Shown here piece after piece: positions 6,143 to 12,957 of a DNA stretch of 15,828 bases. Where the stretch lies: assembly GCA_018816605.1 (NCBI GenBank), contig JAHIVS010000022.1, forward strand, positions 1 through 15,828, written 5' to 3'. Position 1 is the stretch's first letter, and every line of letters begins with the position of its first letter. The notes under the pieces are model-generated. The model did no database searches. It was not told the origin of the DNA and worked only from the letters and a program-made list of their open reading frames with translations. Origin of the DNA: Pseudomonadota bacterium. Lineage in GTDB: Bacteria > Desulfobacterota > Desulfobacteria > Desulfobacterales > Desulfobacteraceae. The position numbers and the translations under genes are program-made.

Positions 6143-8359
6143 TTGGAAATAAATACCTTGGAAAATAACGCCACCCTGGAACAACTCGAAGCATTGCTCA
6201 ATCGCTTTTCCATTCTGCTTGCCGGGTTTTGCCCAGGGGAAACACCGGATCTTGGCAGTATGCTGATGCTTCTGGATGAGCTGTCAACCATTGCAAAAAA
6301 GGCCGAACCCGACACCTTTTATCGGGTGGCCGCGTCATGTTTTCACTATGTTGAAAACATGACCCTGGAAAGCATGGATAATCTCAAGCCGGTAGAAAAT
6401 GCACGCCTCCTGCTTCAGGCCTTGCTCAGGCATATGAAAAAAGGGGTTGACTTCACCTTTGAGACAGCCGATGTCCTCCGGATATTGGACCCACCCATTT
6501 TAAAGAATCCCGAAACACTGCCAACGGTCCTCTTGGTACCAACAACCAAAGTTAAAACAAGACCGGCCATGGAAGAAAGCCCTGGGGAGGAGGAATCCCT
6601 CTCTACCGAAGATATGGAAATAATGATCGACTTTGTGGCAGAGGCGGAAGAAAACTTAGATGCCATTGAGGTCCTCCTGATTGAGCTGGAGCAGGACCCG
6701 TCTGATAAGGATATTATCAACCATATTTTCCGCCCCTTTCACACCATTAAAGGGGTTGCCGGTTTTTTGTCCTTGACAAAAATCAACCAACTGGCCCATG
6801 CAACGGAAAACCTGCTGGACAGCGCCCGGAACGACAACTTTTTAATCAATGATATTGCAACCGATGCCATTCTTGAGTCTGTGGACATGCTCAAACAGCT
6901 GGTGGACAGAGTAAAACAGGGTGCCGCAAAAAAGATGAGGATAGCGGACCAGGACATGGATATCACCCCTTTACGGGACAAACTGCAGACCCTTCAACTG
7001 GAATTGACCAAAGGAAACAAACCGCTCCTGGGAGAAATCCTTGTTAAAAAGGGAGTGGTTGACCAGACGAGTCTTGACCAGACCCTTGCGTTCCAGAAGC
7101 ACCAACCCGGTAAAAAAATAGGTCAGATGCTGGTCGAGGCCAAGAAAGCCGACCCAGTGCAGATTGACCAGGCATTGATTGACCAGGGACCGTACAAGAG
7201 GAAGGGGCTTTCCCAGGTCAAAGTCAATACGGAAAAACTGGATAGCCTCGTGGATTATGCAGGCGAACTTGTGATTGCCCAGTCCATGCTGCGGCAGAAA
7301 ATCTCCCAAGATCCTTCCCTGACCCAGAGCGTAAATCATCTGGGGCAAATCGTCTCCAATATACAACAAATTGCCATGTCCATGCGAATGATTCCCATCA
7401 AAGCCACCTTCATGAAGATGATCCGTCTCATCCGGGACCTTTCCCGTAATTCCGGAAAAAAAGTCACCCTCCACATGAAAGGAGGGGAGACCGAAATTGA
7501 CCGGAATGTGGTGGATGCCCTTTATGAACCCATGGTGCACATGATCCGAAATTCCGTGGACCATGGAATTGAAGCCCTGAACCAAAGACGGGAAAAGGGG
7601 AAACCGGATCAGGGGAATATTTATTTAAGCGCTTTTCACAAGGCCGGACACATTGTCATTGAAATTGAGGATGACGGCAAAGGCCTTGACCGGGATCGTA
7701 TCCTTGAAAAGGCGATAGGATCAGGACTTGTGTTTGAAAACGACCACCCCACAGAGGCCCAGATCTATGACCTCATCCTTGCACCGGGTTTTTCAACGGC
7801 CCGGCAGATAACCGATATCTCGGGCAGGGGAGTGGGGATGGATGTTGTCAAATCCGTAATTGAAAAATTCAGGGGAAATTTAAAAATTGAATCTGGAAAG
7901 GGACAGGGCACAAAATTCACCATCAGCCTTCCCCTGACCCTTGCCATTATCGACGGCATGCTGGTCCGGGTAGGAGATGAAAGATATATCATCCCCACAA
8001 CCGCCATTGCCCGGGCATTCAAACCGGATAAGGAAAATTGTTATACCATTGAGGGCAGGGGTGAAGTGGTAAAGGAAAGGAATCGTCTCGTTCCGGTGGT
8101 TCGGCTCCGACACCTCTATTCAGACAAAAAGGATGCAAAAAACATTTGGGACTGCCTCGCGGTTGTGGTGGAATCAAAAGAGGCACAAAAAGCACTGCTC
8201 ATTGACGAGCTTCTGGGGAAAGATGAATATGTCATCAAAAGCCTTGGGGCAAATCTTGAAAATATCCAGGGCCTTTCAGGCGGTGCCATCCTGTCGGACG
8301 GAAGGGTCGGACTGATCCTTGATATCCATGGTATTTTTAAATTATCGGAACAATATTAG
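6143..8359 (+). CDS. cheA: CheA-type hybrid-input histidine kinase
   Basis: A cytoplasmic CheA-family kinase of 738 residues. Residues 1-120 are a helical domain I do not recognise. An HPt (P1) domain follows (about 155-265), with the phospho-acceptor H200 in FHTIKGVAGFL. Where P2 is expected there are two copies of a motif resembling MshEN/GspE-N half sites (LLGEILVKKGVV 295-306 to Q318; KKIGQMLVEA 324-333 to Q348). P3 dimerisation is at about 360-430, and P4 ATPase follows with N-box N470 (MIRNSVDHG), DDGKG 510-514 and GRGVGMD 561-567. The P5 CheW-like domain is at about 610-735. All catalytic boxes are intact. The start is uncertain: TTG 6143 has a weak GGGA ribosome site, TTG 6158 is an alternative, and no in-frame ATG exists upstream before the stop at 6095. 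A receiver and a HisKA protein follow, but no chemotaxis genes. Confidence 0.9.
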   Translation: MEINTLENNATLEQLEALLNRFSILLAGFCPGETPDLGSMLMLLDELSTIAKKAEPDTFYRVAASCFHYVENMTLESMDNLKPVENARLLLQALLRHMKKGVDFTFETADVLRILDPPILKNPETLPTVLLVPTTKVKTRPAMEESPGEEESLSTEDMEIMIDFVAEAEENLDAIEVLLIELEQDPSDKDIINHIFRPFHTIKGVAGFLSLTKINQLAHATENLLDSARNDNFLINDIATDAILESVDMLKQLVDRVKQGAAKKMRIADQDMDITPLRDKLQTLQLELTKGNKPLLGEILVKKGVVDQTSLDQTLAFQKHQPGKKIGQMLVEAKKADPVQIDQALIDQGPYKRKGLSQVKVNTEKLDSLVDYAGELVIAQSMLRQKISQDPSLTQSVNHLGQIVSNIQQIAMSMRMIPIKATFMKMIRLIRDLSRNSGKKVTLHMKGGETEIDRNVVDALYEPMVHMIRNSVDHGIEALNQRREKGKPDQGNIYLSAFHKAGHIVIEIEDDGKGLDRDRILEKAIGSGLVFENDHPTEAQIYDLILAPGFSTARQITDISGRGVGMDVVKSVIEKFRGNLKIESGKGQGTKFTISLPLTLAIIDGMLVRVGDERYIIPTTAIARAFKPDKENCYTIEGRGEVVKERNRLVPVVRLRHLYSDKKDAKNIWDCLAVVVESKEAQKALLIDELLGKDEYVIKSLGANLENIQGLSGGAILSDGRVGLILDIHGIFKLSEQY

Positions 8360-8390
8360 CCTGTAACAAAGAGGTTAAAAGGGGGCAGCA

Positions 8391-8777
8391 ATGAATCAGG
8401 ATACCATTCTCGTCGTGGATGATGAAAAAGCCGTATTGCAAATGTTTTCCCTGGCATTTTCCAAAAAAGGATACCGGGTCAGGTCTGCTGAAAATGCGGA
8501 AGAAGCACTTAATATACTGAAAACAGAAAAAATCCATGTTATGTTTCTGGACCTGAATCTGCCGGGGATGAACGGAATCGAACTGTGCAGGGCCATTCGA
8601 AAAGAAATGCCCATGGCGATTCTCTATGCCCTGACCGGCTATGCTTCCCTTTTTGAATTGTCTGACTGCAGGGATGCCGGATTTGACGATTATTACAAAA
8701 AACCGGTCAGTATGTCCGTTCTTCTGGAATCGGCCAAAGTCGGTTTTGAAAGAATAGAGCGCTGGCGGAATGTATAA
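8391..8777 (+). CDS. Single-domain response regulator (CheY-like receiver)
   Basis: A 128-residue stand-alone receiver with no output domain. The acidic pair is D10/D11 (ILVVDDE), the phospho-acceptor is D54 (MFLDLNLPGMNG), the switch Thr is T82 (ALTGYAS), and the conserved Lys precedes Pro in YYKKPVS (K104). All active-site residues are present, so it should accept phosphate. The ATG follows a G-rich ribosome site (GGGGGC, 8381-8386) and lies 31 bases after cheA. Its TAA abuts the ATG of the next gene. The likely donor is the upstream CheA. It could act as a diffusible output or as an intermediate in a relay. Confidence 0.93.
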   Translation: MNQDTILVVDDEKAVLQMFSLAFSKKGYRVRSAENAEEALNILKTEKIHVMFLDLNLPGMNGIELCRAIRKEMPMAILYALTGYASLFELSDCRDAGFDDYYKKPVSMSVLLESAKVGFERIERWRNV

Positions 8778-9488
8778 ATGACGCTTGTCAGACAATATAG
8801 CAAGTCTGCTCTGCTGGAGATTATCAACGCCTTGCCCCTGGCCATTTGTGTCATTGATAAAAATAGATCTGTGGTCCTTGCCAACAAAGTCCTCCATGGG
8901 TTTACCAATAAAAACAATGAACCGCTCATAGACCAGCTTGCAGGGAAAGCCCTGGGATGTGTCAATCATGGCCGGGTGCCCGACGGGTGTGGTTTCGGCC
9001 AGGAGTGTTTAAAATGTAAACTCAAGGAAGCCCTCACCCATACCCTGGAAAAAAGAGAACCCACACACAGGGTTGAAACCACCATGGCAATCAAAGGAAT
9101 AGGGGTACGGGTTTTGCGGATCTCCACCCAGCCCCTGAACCTGGGAGGGAAAGACGTGACCTTGCTTTCCATTGAAGACCTGACAGATCTGCGCTCCCAT
9201 GAAAAAATCAGACTTGAAAAAGAAAAACTTTCGGCTGTTTTGGAAACCGCCGGTGCGGTCTGCCATGAACTGAGCCAGCCCCTGCAGGTAATCAATGGAT
9301 TCTGCGATATCCTCATAGAACACAGGGGGATGGATCCTGAGATCACCCAGGCCCTGGATGCAATTCTAAAAGAAGTCAAAAGGATGGGGCGGCTGAACCA
9401 TGATTTAATGCATATCACCCGGTATGAAACCAAACCCTATCTAAAGTCTAAAATCATAGATATTGAAAAATCATCTACCGATTCCTGA
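8778..9488 (+). CDS. PAS-HisKA protein lacking the ATPase domain
   Basis: A 236-residue predicted cytoplasmic protein. A PAS-like domain (about 8-137) carries a Cys cluster, C61, C71, C77 and C80 (GCGFGQECLKC), possibly binding a metal or Fe-S centre or acting as a redox switch. A linker coiled coil (about 138-155) leads to a HisKA dimerisation domain with H163 in VCHELSQPLQVINGF. The protein then stops; no N, G1 or G2 box follows in any frame, since the next DNA is a terminator and ssb on the other strand. It therefore cannot phosphorylate itself. It may be a histidine phosphotransfer partner, or a sensor that dimerises with or regulates the kinase or receiver. Its ATG directly follows the receiver's stop codon, implying coupled translation. 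Confidence 0.88.
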   Translation: MTLVRQYSKSALLEIINALPLAICVIDKNRSVVLANKVLHGFTNKNNEPLIDQLAGKALGCVNHGRVPDGCGFGQECLKCKLKEALTHTLEKREPTHRVETTMAIKGIGVRVLRISTQPLNLGGKDVTLLSIEDLTDLRSHEKIRLEKEKLSAVLETAGAVCHELSQPLQVINGFCDILIEHRGMDPEITQALDAILKEVKRMGRLNHDLMHITRYETKPYLKSKIIDIEKSSTDS

Positions 9489-9527
9489 GGCCTGCAAAAA
9501 AAAAGAGGCCGGAGATGATATGACCTC

Positions 9528-9561
9528 AAAAATAAAAGAGTCCTGTAATTACAGGACTCTT
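9528..9561 (-). terminator. Strong intrinsic terminator of ssb
   Basis: A perfect 26-bp palindrome (9536-9561) folds into an 11-bp stem (AAGAGTCCTGT) with an AATT loop. Read on the - strand it is followed by a T-rich tract (complement of 9528-9537, TTTTATTTTT), typical of rho-independent termination 28 bases after the ssb stop. On the + strand the tail is weak in T, so it probably serves ssb mainly. A second T9 tract on the - strand (9497-9504 region) lies just beyond. Confidence 0.88.
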
Positions 9562-9589
9562 AATATTGAACTTTCGTCTAAGGTATTCG

Positions 9590-10108
9590 CTAAAACGGAA
9601 TATCATCATCTGGAATGGAATCCTGACCACCGGTCATGCCCGGACTGGTCCGGCCTTGATAGTTATTACTATTGGGGCCTTTGTTTCCCTGGGAAGGGGC
9701 TTTGCCGGATTGGTATCCGCCCTGATTTCCCTGGTTACCCTGGTAGCCGCCCTGGCTTGGGTTCCCCGGACCATCGGATTTTCCGCCCAGAAACTGGAAA
9801 TCGTTTACCACAACCTCAGTGGTATAATGGGTTTGCCCGTCTTTTTCCCAACTCCGGGTCTGAAGTCGGCCCTCTATATACACCTGGCTGCCCTTTGACA
9901 GATATTTTTCCAGAATTTCCGCTTGTTTGCCAAACGAACAGACGCGGTGCCATTCTGTTCTCTCCTGTTTTTCCCCGGTCGTTTTGTCGCTCCATGATTC
10001 ACTGGTGGCGATTGAAAAATTAACAATCGCCAGGCCCTGCTGGGAATACCTGATTTCAGGGTCTCTTCCCAGTCTTCCAATCAGCATTACCTTGTTTAGT
10101 CCGGCCAT
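9590..10108 (-). CDS. ssb: Single-stranded DNA-binding protein
   Basis: A 172-residue SSB, the tetrameric single-strand-binding protein of replication, recombination and repair. The OB-fold (about 1-112) begins [21 protein letters not shown] and contains [14 protein letters not shown] and [17 protein letters not shown] Gly/Gln/Asn-rich flexible linker (about 113-165, with repeated GGYQG/GNQGN) leads to the acidic tip DDDIPF (167-172) that recruits partner enzymes. The ATG at 10108 is chosen over an upstream in-frame start at 10186 because GAGGAG lies about 6 bases before it and because it gives the canonical N-terminus. It is transcribed alone, divergent from the TrmB-type regulator. Confidence 0.97.
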   Translation of the reverse strand: MAGLNKVMLIGRLGRDPEIRYSQQGLAIVNFSIATSESWSDKTTGEKQERTEWHRVCSFGKQAEILEKYLSKGSQVYIEGRLQTRSWEKDGQTHYTTEVVVNDFQFLGGKSDGPGNPSQGGYQGNQGNQGGYQSGKAPSQGNKGPNSNNYQGRTSPGMTGGQDSIPDDDIPF

Positions 10109-10154
10109 TCTATACTCCTCATTTAATGATATTCTGCATTGATCATTTTGATCT

Positions 10155-10186
10155 ATTATATGCTCACAGGAAGGCCTGCTTGTCAA
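10155..10186 (-). promoter_or_regulatory. Candidate ssb promoter
   Basis: On the - strand a perfect TTGACA (10186-10181) and a perfect TATAAT (10160-10155) lie 47 bases or more upstream of the ssb start. Their 20-base spacer is longer than optimal, so only one of the two boxes may be used in this pairing. A short inverted repeat (GATCA-TTT-TGATC, 10141-10153) lies just downstream. Confidence 0.4.
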
Positions 10187-10225
10187 TTCTTAGTATGCCC
10201 ACATCCTGGGCAGATAAGATTTGGG

Positions 10226-10254
10226 TTGACAATCCGAAGCCAGAGGATTATGTT
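10226..10254 (+). promoter_or_regulatory. Promoter of the TrmB-type regulator/aminotransferase operon
   Basis: A perfect -35 TTGACA (10226-10231) and TATGTT (10249-10254, four of six matches) are separated by 17 bases. Transcription would begin near 10261, about 27 bases before the ATG. The -10 box lies inside the left arm of a large inverted repeat. Confidence 0.65.
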
Positions 10255-10277
10255 GCTATTATAGTAGCAACATAATC
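10246..10277. promoter_or_regulatory. Probable operator: 13-bp inverted repeat over the -10 box
   Basis: Perfect arms GATTATGTTGCTA (10246-10258) and TAGCAACATAATC (10265-10277) are separated by six bases. The element covers the predicted -10 box and transcription start and ends 10 bases before the regulator's ATG, next to its ribosome site. This geometry fits repression by a dimeric regulator, most simply the TrmB-type protein encoded next. There is no T-run, so it is unlikely to be a terminator. Confidence 0.7.
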
Positions 10278-10287
10278 AGAGGCAATT

Positions 10288-11076
10288 ATGAACACCGCCA
10301 CACACTTAAAAGATCTGGGATTTTCCCAATACGAAGCCGCCTGTTATATGGCATTGGTCGGAAACCACCCTATCAATGGGTCCCAGTTGAGCAAGATATC
10401 CGGAATTGCACGGTCCCGGATATACGATGTCCTGCGGAACCTCATATCCAAAGGGTCTGTGATTGAAGTGACAACAGGCCAATATGCCCCCCTGCCCTCG
10501 GATGAATTGATACGGCGCTTAAAATCGGGATTTGACAAAAAAATTACCGCCCTTGAAAAGGAAATCGCCAAAGCCTCACAGAAAGAAGATTTCGAATATG
10601 TCTGGACCCTTACCGGATATGACACGGTAATGGGAAAAGCCAAAGCAATGATAAAGGCTGCCAGAAAAGAAATCTATGTCAGGCTGTTTCCCGAAGCAGA
10701 CAGGCATTTGTGCGATGCTTTGTTATCTGCGGAAAAAAGAGGGGTGTCCATTCGGTATATTGCCATGGGAAAAATCCCGGAACGCTTTGACATCCAGGTG
10801 GCCCATCCCGGACATGAAAACCTGATTAAAACAATCGGCGGCCGGTCCTTTGATATTATAGCCGATAAAAAAGAAGCCCTGGTGGGAATATTTGAAGCCG
10901 GAAATGAAGACCAGGCCGCCATTAACTGGACACGGAACCAATGGTTTGTCATTGCCAACCGGGACAGCCTTCGCCATGATTTTTACCATTGCTTTCTGGA
11001 AAAAACCCTGGACCGAAACCAGGAACTCACAGACAAAGAAAAAAGAATTTACGATATTATAAAAGCGGATAATTAA
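10288..11076 (+). CDS. TrmB-family transcriptional regulator
   Basis: A 262-residue DNA-binding regulator. The N-terminal winged helix (about 5-70) matches the TrmB type: LGFSQYEAACYMALV, then NGSQLSKISGIARSRIYDVL as the recognition region, then a wing around GQYAPLP. A short coiled coil (about 75-100) precedes a C-terminal effector domain (about 105-245) with no Cys cluster or recognisable ligand motif. Known TrmB proteins often sense sugars, but the neighbour here suggests an amino-acid or polyamine-related signal (inference). The ATG is preceded by AGAGG (10278-10282). The gene ends 11 bases before the aminotransferase and shares its operon. Autoregulation through the inverted repeat at its promoter is likely. 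Confidence 0.85.
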   Translation: MNTATHLKDLGFSQYEAACYMALVGNHPINGSQLSKISGIARSRIYDVLRNLISKGSVIEVTTGQYAPLPSDELIRRLKSGFDKKITALEKEIAKASQKEDFEYVWTLTGYDTVMGKAKAMIKAARKEIYVRLFPEADRHLCDALLSAEKRGVSIRYIAMGKIPERFDIQVAHPGHENLIKTIGGRSFDIIADKKEALVGIFEAGNEDQAAINWTRNQWFVIANRDSLRHDFYHCFLEKTLDRNQELTDKEKRIYDIIKADN

Positions 11077-11087
11077 GGAGAGAACCC

Positions 11088-12368
11088 ATGACAGCCATGC
11101 GTAAGATACACTATTTTGACGGCTTTTCCAATGAAAGCGACCAGGCGATCTTCACTCTGGAGGAAGACTACGGCGCCCACCATTATGAAAGAATCAGAAT
11201 GGTGGTCCGCCATGCCAAGGGGTGCTGGCTCACCGATGACAAAGGCAAGCGATATCTGGACTGCCTGGCAGCCTATTCGGCCGCCAACCCCGGCCACCAT
11301 CATGCCACCATCACCAATGCGGTCATGGACGCCCTCATCGGCAACTATGCCTCGGTCCTTTCCAATGTGGTATACACCGATCCTTTGGGAATATTTTTGT
11401 CCGAAGCCGCTAAGTTTGCCCCCCAGATGGGGGCTCGGTTCGGCAACCACGGCAATAAGGTCTTGCCAAAAAATGGAGGGGTTGAATCTGTTGAAACCGC
11501 CATCAAAGCCATGCGCTATTATGGTTTCAAGGCAAAAAAAATCCCGGACGGACAACAGGAAATTATCGTCTTCAACAACAATTTCCATGGCCGGACCATT
11601 TCCGCAGTCTCCTTTTCCTCCAGCAAAAAATACAAGGAAGGATTTGGTCCCCTGACTCCGGGATTTGTTTCTGTGGAGTTCGGCAATCTTGAAGCGGTGG
11701 AAAAGGCGATCACCCCCAATACCTGCGGTATTCTGGTGGAACCCTTCCAAGGGGAAGGCGGCATGAAAATTCCGCCCAAAGGTTTTCTAAAGGGCTTGAG
11801 AAACCTGTCAGATGCAAATGACCTTCTTTTGGTCTGCGATGAAATTCAGGTGGGCATGGGAAGAACCGGAAAAAAATTCTGCTTTGAACATGAAAACATT
11901 GTTCCCGACGGCGTCATTCTGGGCAAGGCCCTTTCCGGAGGACTTGTTCCCCTGTCCGTCTTTATCACCAACGCCAAGCTCATGGACATGATTTTTTCCA
12001 AGGGATCCGATGGATCCACCTTTGGGGGTTATCCCCTGGCCTGCGTAGCAGGAACGGCATCCCTCAAGGTCTTTGAAGAAGAACACCTGGCAGAGCAGTC
12101 TGCCCGAAAAGGAGAAATCCTAAAAGCAAGAATTGAAAAAATTGCAGCCCGATCCCCCCATGTCAAGGAAGTCAGGGGAAAAGGCCTTTTCATCGGGATA
12201 GAAGTAAAAAAAGGCAATGCCATGGAATTCTGCCAAAAGCTGCTCACCCTGGGCGTTATTGTAAATGACAGCCACGGCCATACCATCCGGATTTCACCGC
12301 CCCTGGTCATCAATGAAGAGGAAATGGATTTTCTGGTCGCCCGGCTTGAAACGGTTTTGGTGGGTTAA
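11088..12368 (+). CDS. rocD: Class III PLP aminotransferase, ornithine aminotransferase-like
   Basis: A 426-residue PLP enzyme closest to ornithine delta-aminotransferase (ornithine + 2-oxoglutarate to glutamate semialdehyde + glutamate). The PLP Lys is K280 in ILGKALSGG, with D251-E-I-Q in CDEIQVGMGRTGK. Residues diagnostic of ornithine aminotransferase are present: Y28 in YGAHHY, Y63 in AYSAANPG, R169 in FHGRT and E223 in EPFQGEGG, corresponding to human Y55, Y85, R180 and E235. Two segments deviate: NGGVESVE replaces the usual NTGAEAVE, and SNVVYTD replaces the LTSRAF region. Another omega-amino substrate (lysine, putrescine or similar) therefore cannot be excluded. AAGGAG lies 7 bases before the ATG. 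Co-transcription with the TrmB-type regulator is likely. Class is certain; substrate is probable. Confidence 0.85.
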   Translation: MTAMRKIHYFDGFSNESDQAIFTLEEDYGAHHYERIRMVVRHAKGCWLTDDKGKRYLDCLAAYSAANPGHHHATITNAVMDALIGNYASVLSNVVYTDPLGIFLSEAAKFAPQMGARFGNHGNKVLPKNGGVESVETAIKAMRYYGFKAKKIPDGQQEIIVFNNNFHGRTISAVSFSSSKKYKEGFGPLTPGFVSVEFGNLEAVEKAITPNTCGILVEPFQGEGGMKIPPKGFLKGLRNLSDANDLLLVCDEIQVGMGRTGKKFCFEHENIVPDGVILGKALSGGLVPLSVFITNAKLMDMIFSKGSDGSTFGGYPLACVAGTASLKVFEEEHLAEQSARKGEILKARIEKIAARSPHVKEVRGKGLFIGIEVKKGNAMEFCQKLLTLGVIVNDSHGHTIRISPPLVINEEEMDFLVARLETVLVG

Positions 12369-12384
12369 ACAAACCCAAAATTCA

Positions 12385-12445
12385 CCGGCAAATACAATCC
12401 CGACAATGGTGTAGCCGCCTCTGCCGGGATTGTGCCCTTTGCCGG
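12385..12445. terminator. Large imperfect hairpin between convergent genes
   Basis: Nested arms CCGGCAAA (12385-12392) with TTTGCCGG (12438-12445), and CAATCCCG (12395-12402) with CGGGATTG (12425-12432), form a two-part stem with an internal bulge and a 22-base loop. It fills the 83-base gap between the ends of the convergent aminotransferase and VOC genes. It lacks a clear T-run on either strand, so it may be a weak bidirectional or factor-assisted terminator, or an mRNA-stabilising structure. Confidence 0.5.
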
Positions 12446-12451
12446 GACCGC

Positions 12452-12901
12452 CTATTGTTTTCTCCAGGACTGGATCTCAATGATATTGCCTTCGGGGTCC
12501 TTAAAATAGACAAAAACCAGGATGCCGATCCCCGGAACCGTTCTTTCAACAACGGTTCCCAACCGAATACCGCCGTTTTCCAAAGCTTTCTCAAGAATTT
12601 TTGGCACATCCTCCACTTGAAAGGCAATGTGGGTAAATCCCTGGTGGTTGGCCATGGAGCCCTGGGTATATTCCATCTCTTTATATGTGAATATCTCAAG
12701 GGTGGGGCCATCCTCCGCAAATCCGGGCAACAACAGGTGGACCCCTTCAAGACAGGCATTAAAAAGCCCTGTGGCCTGATCCAGCCAGGCACCTGAATAG
12801 CTTCTTTCCGGAGGCTTTACCCTGCAGCCGAACACGGTGATGTAAAATTGGGACAGATTTCTCCAGTCTTTTGCCGCAATATTGGTATGAACAAATTTCA
12901 T
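12452..12901 (-). CDS. Glyoxalase/VOC-superfamily protein
   Basis: A 149-residue protein of the vicinal-oxygen-chelate fold with two beta-alpha-beta-beta-beta modules. Putative metal ligands sit at the usual positions: H5 (KFVHTNI), E69 (LEIFTY), H91 (FTHIAF) and E142 (NIIEIQSW). The typical VOC end GxGxxxxYFKDPEGNIIEI is present. VOC members include lactoylglutathione lyases, epimerases, dioxygenases and resistance proteins; the substrate cannot be read from sequence. The ATG at 12901 is chosen, with AAGGAG about 9 bases upstream; the in-frame TTG at 12910 is too close to that site. It lies 56 bases downstream of the MBL-fold gene on the same strand, probably as the last gene of the operon. 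Confidence 0.87.
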   Translation of the reverse strand: MKFVHTNIAAKDWRNLSQFYITVFGCRVKPPERSYSGAWLDQATGLFNACLEGVHLLLPGFAEDGPTLEIFTYKEMEYTQGSMANHQGFTHIAFQVEDVPKILEKALENGGIRLGTVVERTVPGIGILVFVYFKDPEGNIIEIQSWRKQ

Positions 12902-12957
12902 GGGCAGCAACTCCTTTTATTGTTTTTCAATGGTGCAGAACATCGGCCCTGCACGGC

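Noticed and set aside
6130..6168. 12-codon ATG frame just before cheA
   Set aside because: It is too short and lacks a ribosome site and any recognisable features.
6971..7585. Long - strand frame (204 codons) within cheA
   Set aside because: The + strand encodes conserved CheA P3/P4 motifs. The antisense product is His-rich with no recognisable domain, as expected for a shadow frame.
8337..8969. - strand frame (210 codons) across the receiver and PAS genes
   Set aside because: Both + strand proteins have intact family motifs and good starts, so this is a shadow frame.
9489..9510. GGCCT/AGGCC hairpin with a poly-A loop after the HisKA gene
   Set aside because: It has a short stem and no T-run on the + strand, so it is unlikely to terminate the signalling operon on its own.
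9463..10023. Long + strand frame (186 codons) over ssb
   Set aside because: It is antisense to the clear SSB coding region and starts inside the HisKA gene. The Gly-rich SSB linker produces the open shadow frame.
10141..10153. GATCA-TTT-TGATC as an ssb operator
   Set aside because: Only 5-bp arms in A/T-rich DNA; it does not resemble a LexA site and could be chance.
11073..11750. Long - strand frame (225 codons) opposite the aminotransferase
   Set aside because: The + strand carries the PLP-enzyme motifs. The antisense frame has no ribosome site or family features.
12933..12954. Inverted repeat GTGCAG/CTGCAC between the MBL and VOC genes as a terminator
   Set aside because: It has a 6-bp stem with a 10-base loop and no T-run on either strand. 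The two genes still look co-transcribed.
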